Shown: positions 6,985 through 10,864 of the stretch, piece by piece | How positions within the stretch are numbered: the stretch's first letter is position 1 | How the letters are laid out: each line of letters begins with the position of its first letter | Source: Ruminococcus sp. AF31-8BH | GTDB lineage: Bacteria; Bacillota; Clostridia; Lachnospirales; Lachnospiraceae | Assembly: GCF_003460605.1 (NCBI RefSeq) | Contig: NZ_QTVN01000029.1 | Span: forward strand, 1,405-12,268 | Direction of reading: 5' to 3' | Length of the DNA stretch: 10,864 bases | The notes under the pieces: model-generated | What the model was told of the DNA's origin: nothing | Databases searched by the model: none | What the model saw: only the letters and a program-made list of their open reading frames with translations | Translations under genes and position numbers: made by a program

Positions 6985-8001
6985 ATGTGCAATCCATTTG
7001 ATACAGGAAGTCCGACGGTAGACCGGATGTGTCGCCTGCAGTTTACTGGGAATGTGATCCCGTCCACCTGGTATCATACGATCAAAAAAGAAACCGCAAA
7101 ACCCAACTTGAATGCGATTATCATATTGGCAGACATTGTGTACTGGTACAGACCCGTGGAAATCCGGGATGAGGCAACCGGGCAGTTGTGCGGCTTTAAA
7201 AAGAAATTCCAGGCGGACATTTTGCAGAGAAACTATCAGCAGTTAGCGGATCAGTTTGGAATAACCAAGCGTGATGCAGTAAATGCTGTAGTAGAATTGG
7301 AAAAGCTGGGAGTGGTAACAAGGGTATTCCGGACCGTCAGCATTAAAGGGCAGCTTTACTCCAATGTGATGTTCCTGGATCTGGATGTAGACGTATTGAT
7401 TCAGTTAACCTATCCGGAAACATTGGAAAATGCAGCCGTAGGGATATCAGATACCCCCTATCACTTATTTGGGGGACAGCCCCCACCGAAAAAAGTGACA
7501 GGGGTCACTAAAATAAGTGAGAGGGTATCCCCGAAACAAGTGACAGCTGTCTCCGATATGGGGGAGACATATACAAAGAATACATACAGAGATTACAACA
7601 TAGATTTTTCTATTCCTTCGTATCGGGAGGTGGCAGAACAGGTAAAGGAGCAGATTGAGTATGATAACCTGATATTGGATCATCCCCATGACAGCAGGGT
7701 TGAAGAAATTTTGGGATTGATTGTGGATGTAATGACTTCAACTGCAGCTGTAATCCGAGTGAACCGGGAGGAAAAACCAGTGAATGTGGTAAAAGCACAA
7801 TTTCTAAAGCTAAAAAAGGAACATATTGACTTTGTATTGTTCAGCATGGATTCAAATACCACAAAGGCCAGAAATATCCGGGCAGTGCTTCTTACAGTTC
7901 TGTATAATTCCGTGAATACCATGTGTAGTTACTACGACAATCTGGTCCAATACCATATGACTGAGGAACTGAGAGGTGAAGAGAGGAAAAAGGATGTTTA
8001 A
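6985..8001 (+). CDS. DUF6017-type replication initiator-like protein
   Basis: This 338-residue protein starts at ATG 6985 with GGGAGG at 6973-6978. Residues 1-150 match the N-terminal domain of element-encoded RepA-like proteins in gut Firmicutes: FTGNVIPSTWYHTI, LNAIIILADIVYWYRP, FKKKFQADILQRNYQQLADQ, and the winged-helix GITKRDAVNAVVELEKLGVV. Residues 155-205 are a Pro/Gly/Lys linker of low complexity, and residues 208-330 are a helical C-terminal domain that I recall as DUF6017. In RepA_N plasmids the initiator gene carries its own origin in the linker-coding part. Here that part holds iterons and nested hairpins (7450-7568), supporting the same arrangement. The stop overlaps the start of virD4 by eight bases, indicating translational coupling. 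Confidence 0.75.
   Translation: MCNPFDTGSPTVDRMCRLQFTGNVIPSTWYHTIKKETAKPNLNAIIILADIVYWYRPVEIRDEATGQLCGFKKKFQADILQRNYQQLADQFGITKRDAVNAVVELEKLGVVTRVFRTVSIKGQLYSNVMFLDLDVDVLIQLTYPETLENAAVGISDTPYHLFGGQPPPKKVTGVTKISERVSPKQVTAVSDMGETYTKNTYRDYNIDFSIPSYREVAEQVKEQIEYDNLILDHPHDSRVEEILGLIVDVMTSTAAVIRVNREEKPVNVVKAQFLKLKKEHIDFVLFSMDSNTTKARNIRAVLLTVLYNSVNTMCSYYDNLVQYHMTEELRGEERKKDV
7450..7568. repeat. Iterons and nested inverted repeats in the replication gene (candidate origin)
   Basis: Three direct copies of AAGTGA followed by (C/G)AG lie at 7493, 7515 and 7538, spaced 22 and 23 bases. A fourth copy is inverted (TCACTT 7461-7466). An imperfect inverted repeat of about 20 bp joins 7450-7470 to 7511-7529. 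Between its arms are two small perfect hairpins, GGGGG/CCCCC (7471-7475 with 7480-7484) and GTGAC/GTCAC (7495-7499 with 7504-7508). Downstream are the perfect palindrome GACAGCTGTC (7542-7551) and GTCTCC/GGAGAC (7549-7554 with 7563-7568). Such density in a low-complexity linker is unlikely to be for coding alone. Confidence 0.75.
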
Positions 8002-9910
8002 AAAATTTGATAAAAGAAAATTACTGGCAGTTATCTGTGGAGGTGTATTATTAGCAGGATATCTGGGAGGATTTTTAAAAATCCTCCTGGACGATGCAAA
8101 TGTTGATCTAAATCCCATTCACTGCATGGCGGCAGGATGGACCAGTACCAAAGGCAGGATGTGGATATTATTTTCCATTCTAATTCTCTTATTTCTGATG
8201 GCTCTTGTGATTTATCGGGGACGGGTGAATCCACTTCAGGATGAACGCGGCTTTGAATTATCTACCCAGGGTACTTATGGAACTGCGGGATTTATGAGAG
8301 ATAAGGAACTGGCGGAAATTCTGAGGGCAGATAAAACAATGGATGGTATAAATGGAATCATATTTGGCAGGGAGATTGGAACTGGAAATGTATTGAGCCT
8401 TCCGGTGGATTCCAGGCTGAACCGGAATATAGCAGTCTGCGGTTCCCAGGGATCCATGAAATCCAGGGCTTTTGCAAGAGTAATGGCGTTACAGTGCGTG
8501 CGCCGCGGTGAGAGTATGTTTATTACAGATCCAAAATCGGAACTATATGAGGATTTATGTGCCTATTTAAAAGAAAACGGGTATGTGGTGAAGCAGTTTA
8601 ACCTGATTCAGCTGATACACTCTGATGCCTGGAACTGTCTGGCGGAAATTGATGAGGGAGAGCTGATCGACGTATTCTGTGATGTGGTTATCCGAAATAC
8701 TACAGATAAATTTGATCATTTTTACGACAATGTGGAAATGGATTTATTAAAAGCTCTTTGCCTATACGTATACGAGGAATATCCGCCAGAGAAGAGGACA
8801 TTTGCAGAAGCCTATATGCTTTTGCTGAATAAAAGTGTAGATATGCTGGATTCCATTTTTGAAAGGCTGCCAACCAATCATCCGGCCAAAGGACCTTACC
8901 AGCTGTTTGCAAAAGCAGAAAAAGTAAAGGGAAATGCGGTACTTGGGCTTGGTACCAGGCTGCAGATTTTACAGAATAAACTGGTACAGCAGATTACCAG
9001 TCATACAGACATCGACCTCACCCTTCCGGGAAAACAAAAATGTGCGTATTTTTGTATTACGTCGGATCAGGACTCTACCTTTGATATGCTGGCAACCTTG
9101 TTCACTTCATTTTTGATCATAAAACTGGTTCGCCTTGCAGACCGGACAGAAGATCGTGTGCTGCCGGTTCCAGTCAGTTTTATACTCGATGAATTTCCAA
9201 ACATCGGTGTCGTTCCGGATTTTAAAAAGAAGCTGGCAACAGCCAGATCCAGACGGATTGGAATGAGCATTTTATTTCAGAATATTCCCCAGCTTCAGAA
9301 TCGTTACCCAGACAATCAGTGGGAAGAGATTCTTGGAGGATGCGATTTCTCAATATTCCTTGGGTGTAATGATATGACAACTGCGACTTACTACAGTGAC
9401 CGGACTGGAGAGATTACGGTATCGGTGGCTTCTGTCCGGAAAAACTTTTATACCATCCGGGCAACGGATTATGTACCGGAATATTCAGAGTCAAAATCCC
9501 TTGGAAAAAGACAGCTTCTTCTTCCTGACGAGGTGCTTCGTTATCCCCTAAATCAGGGAATCCTGATTATCCGCGGGCATAATGTATTAAAATTCCAGAA
9601 GATGGACTATACCGAGCATGAAGATGCAAAGAATCTCCGGCTGGAAAAAGTAGTGGAACACATACCGGACTGGCACAAAGAATGGGAAAAGGAAAAAGCA
9701 CAGGAACAGCCTTTTTCATATATGGAGCAGGATGATGAGGTATCTATTTCATTTCCACCTAAATCCAGTATGGATGAAGCGTGTGAAGAACCGCTCGCAG
9801 TAGATGCAAAGCCCAAAAGAAAACCAGGCAAAAAAACGGAATCGAAGTTGGGTGTAACAAGAGTAGAAGATTTGTTCGCTAGGAAGGAGGTGGAAGTAGA
9901 TGACAATTGA
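7994..9910 (+). CDS. virD4: VirD4-like type IV coupling protein (CD1115 type)
   Basis: This 638-residue inner-membrane ATPase should bring the relaxase-DNA complex to the secretion channel. Two N-terminal membrane segments (about residues 10-32 and 56-74) precede the cytoplasmic domain. Walker A reads GSQGSMKS (150-157), with Met where a Gly normally precedes the Lys. It is followed by MFITDPKSELYEDL, a typical coupling-protein motif. Walker B is FILDEF (396-401), followed by ARSRRIGMSILFQNIPQLQNRYP and a CDFSIFLGCNDMTTA sensor region. The C-terminal 90 residues are charged and variable, as expected for a substrate-contact tail. ATG 7994 is preferred to GTG 7976 because GAGAGG (7981-7986) lies seven bases before it. 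The gene overlaps the replication gene by eight bases and the next gene by eleven. Confidence 0.93.
   Translation: MFKKFDKRKLLAVICGGVLLAGYLGGFLKILLDDANVDLNPIHCMAAGWTSTKGRMWILFSILILLFLMALVIYRGRVNPLQDERGFELSTQGTYGTAGFMRDKELAEILRADKTMDGINGIIFGREIGTGNVLSLPVDSRLNRNIAVCGSQGSMKSRAFARVMALQCVRRGESMFITDPKSELYEDLCAYLKENGYVVKQFNLIQLIHSDAWNCLAEIDEGELIDVFCDVVIRNTTDKFDHFYDNVEMDLLKALCLYVYEEYPPEKRTFAEAYMLLLNKSVDMLDSIFERLPTNHPAKGPYQLFAKAEKVKGNAVLGLGTRLQILQNKLVQQITSHTDIDLTLPGKQKCAYFCITSDQDSTFDMLATLFTSFLIIKLVRLADRTEDRVLPVPVSFILDEFPNIGVVPDFKKKLATARSRRIGMSILFQNIPQLQNRYPDNQWEEILGGCDFSIFLGCNDMTTATYYSDRTGEITVSVASVRKNFYTIRATDYVPEYSESKSLGKRQLLLPDEVLRYPLNQGILIIRGHNVLKFQKMDYTEHEDAKNLRLEKVVEHIPDWHKEWEKEKAQEQPFSYMEQDDEVSISFPPKSSMDEACEEPLAVDAKPKRKPGKKTESKLGVTRVEDLFARKEVEVDDN
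8066..8087. repeat. Perfect 22-bp palindrome in the start of virD4
   Basis: The left half is GGAGGATTTTT (8066-8076) and the right half its exact reverse complement (8077-8087). In RNA, wobble and Watson-Crick pairs could extend it by four more pairs on each side. It lies in codons 25-32 of virD4, in the first membrane segment. No U-tract follows. Confidence 0.8.
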
Positions 9911-10205
9911 CCTGTCACAGATCAAAGAGAATTCCATGGTACGGTATGGCTTTAAAATCCTTCTCATGCGGGAATTTGATATCCACATAAACGAGACAGA
10001 TGTTGGCAGACTCATAGCAGCGGCTGACTGCATTGAAATATATGATTCTATAGAAGAATTCCTGGATAGGAGCGGATGGAAAAAGGATAATCCGGAGTTA
10101 TGTGCAGAAGCATATCTTTTGGATAATCGGATTTGCCGAAATATTCAAGGAAAGGTGTGGTATTTTTCTAGACTCCGATATGAAAAAAAATGTTTAGAAA
10201 TTTGA
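9900..10205 (+). CDS. Small conserved-context protein of unknown function
   Basis: This 101-residue soluble protein has no signal peptide or membrane segment. ATG 9900 has an excellent ribosome binding site (AAGGAGG, 9884-9890, nine bases upstream), and the gene overlaps the end of virD4 by eleven bases, so translation is very probably real and coupled. The sequence alternates short amphipathic helices (MVRYGFKILLMREFDIHI, DVGRLIAAADCIEIYDS) and ends with an aromatic and basic segment (KVWYFSRLRYEKK). I do not recognise a family. As the last gene before the operon terminator it may be an accessory or regulatory factor of the transfer module, but nothing in the sequence proves it. Confidence 0.8.
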   Translation: MTIDLSQIKENSMVRYGFKILLMREFDIHINETDVGRLIAAADCIEIYDSIEEFLDRSGWKKDNPELCAEAYLLDNRICRNIQGKVWYFSRLRYEKKCLEI

Positions 10206-10226
10206 AAATGAAATTTTAAAGAGTAT

Positions 10227-10272
10227 ATAAGTTGATGTATATGAAAGCGAAAATATGCATCAACTTATTTTT
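10227..10272 (+). terminator. Strong intrinsic terminator ending the conjugation operon
   Basis: A 16-bp stem (10227-10242 with 10253-10268, one G-U pair) has a ten-base loop (GAAAGCGAAA) and is followed by a run of five T (10268-10272). It lies 22 bases after the stop of the 101-residue gene and separates the transfer operon from the downstream AT-rich gene. The stem is nearly symmetrical, but no gene converges from the other side in the window. Confidence 0.85.
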
Positions 10273-10273
10273 A

Positions 10274-10282
10274 TGTTATAAT
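10274..10282 (+). promoter_or_regulatory. Extended -10 promoter of the 182-residue gene
   Basis: TGTTATAAT at 10274-10282 is a perfect extended -10 (TGn then TATAAT). No good -35 is visible, which is acceptable for extended -10 promoters. Initiation near 10289 would give a very short leader with AGAGG at 10296-10300 before ATG 10308. The promoter begins two bases after the terminator run. Confidence 0.65.
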
Positions 10283-10307
10283 TAGGAAATAAAACAGAGG
10301 AAATGCT

Positions 10308-10856
10308 ATGTATGATAAATTTTTATTAGCAATTCAGGAGTCAATAATGTATAAGGACTCAGCTTTGTGTAGGTTAAGTCCTGAAATAATGAGAGAATTT
10401 AAAGAGCAGTATGAAACGCCTGGACTACAAGAGAAATTGAACGGTCTACAAGATGGCTTGTATAGCTTGAGTCCGAAGACGATAAAGGAAATTAAAGAAC
10501 GATATGAATCGTTTGACCTACGAGAAGAACAATTGGAGGGAATCATTAATTCTGAAGCGGCTGCTGCGTTTGACAGAAAAGAGGGATACATTTTAACTGT
10601 ATTTATGTATCTTTTTCTAATGCATAAAAATTTAGAAGCTACTGATTTTTACGATACTCCAAGACTACAAGAATTGTTTGGATACATTAGTGGAGTAAAT
10701 ACTTGTGTTTCTTCTTTATTAATGGATTATGACTTTGATACATATGGAAATCTTAATTTTGAAGATTTTTATATGCCTCACGTACGTCTTTTGAAATATG
10801 TTGATTCTATTAATGAAAAGCCTAATCCCCCAGCTATGCTGGGGAGAATGGAGTAG
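10308..10856 (+). CDS. Unrecognised 182-residue protein with an internal duplication
   Basis: This AT-rich gene starts at ATG 10308 behind AGAGG and its own promoter. I do not recognise a family. The protein has an internal repeat: LCRLSPEIMREFKEQYE (from residue 20) and LYSLSPKTIKEIKERYE (from residue 51), a period of 31 residues, still visible in the DNA as a 93-base spacing. A hydrophobic helix (about residues 93-108, YILTVFMYLFLM) follows. The C-terminal half is acidic and aromatic (FDTYGNLNFEDFYMPH). The last residues, NPPAMLGRME, are encoded by a perfect GC-rich hairpin unlike the rest of the gene, so the end may run into a different, structured sequence. Its position after the transfer operon, independent transcription and base composition suggest a cargo gene; its function is unknown. 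Confidence 0.65.
   Translation: MYDKFLLAIQESIMYKDSALCRLSPEIMREFKEQYETPGLQEKLNGLQDGLYSLSPKTIKEIKERYESFDLREEQLEGIINSEAAAAFDRKEGYILTVFMYLFLMHKNLEATDFYDTPRLQELFGYISGVNTCVSSLLMDYDFDTYGNLNFEDFYMPHVRLLKYVDSINEKPNPPAMLGRME
10828..10844. repeat. Perfect GC-rich hairpin at the gene end
   Basis: CCCCAGC (10828-10834) and GCTGGGG (10838-10844) form a seven-base perfect stem around TAT. It overlaps the last codons of the 182-residue gene, has no U-tract, and is GC-rich in an AT-rich neighbourhood. It could mark the beginning of a mobile-element end or a processing site just at the window edge. Confidence 0.6.
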
Positions 10857-10864
10857 GCGGAAGC

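Noticed and set aside
10828..10844. The GC-rich hairpin as an intrinsic terminator of the last gene
   Set aside because: No T-run follows the stem, and it lies before the stop codon.
1..10864. CRISPR array, tRNA or rRNA genes
   Set aside because: No regularly spaced repeats with unique spacers of CRISPR type, no cloverleaf with conserved tRNA arms, and no rRNA-like sequence were seen.

Overview
The window looks like a composite mobile-element region from a Gram-positive gut bacterium of the Clostridia, probably Lachnospiraceae. The reasons are the gene families (a TnpW-like protein, a CD1110-type VirB4, a CD1115-type VirD4 and a replication protein resembling the DUF6017 group), the strong GGAGG ribosome binding sites, and the dense, overlapping, all-plus-strand operon layout. 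Family names come from recognition of the sequence, not from a search.

Region 1 (1-1083) is visibly GC-rich. It holds the 3' part of a RepA/AAA_25-like helicase ATPase, a short repeat array with a hairpin followed by U residues, and a 66-residue TnpW-like gene. At about 1084-1094 composition and codon use change abruptly to AT-richer sequence. The neighbouring PrgI-like gene appears to have lost its 5' end exactly there, so this is probably an element boundary or a deletion junction. A GA dinucleotide inside a TTGACA sits at the join, which suits insertion by a TnpX-type large serine recombinase.

Region 2 (about 1094-10205) is a conjugation and replication module on one strand: a PrgI-like membrane protein, the VirB4 ATPase, a 210-bp gap with an array of GACGYAT repeats, a DUF5697-like protein, a DUF6100-like protein with a RusA-like acidic motif, a winged-helix protein, a replication-initiator-like protein with iterons and nested hairpins inside its own coding sequence, the VirD4 coupling protein, and a 101-residue protein of unknown role. 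Most of the downstream genes overlap or nearly touch. The run ends at a strong intrinsic terminator (10227-10272). VirB4 and VirD4 are the energy-providing and substrate-recruiting ATPases of a type IV secretion system. The genes between them look like a DNA-processing and replication module. No relaxase, VirB6-like channel protein or cell-wall hydrolase is present in the window.

Region 3 (10274-10856) is a separate AT-rich unit with its own extended -10 promoter. It encodes an unrecognised 182-residue protein with an internal 31-residue duplication, and it ends over a perfect GC-rich hairpin.

The most interesting signals are the putative origin inside the replication gene (7450-7568), the RusA-like motif in the DUF6100-like protein, the GACGYAT array (4288-4440), and the recombination junction near 1093.
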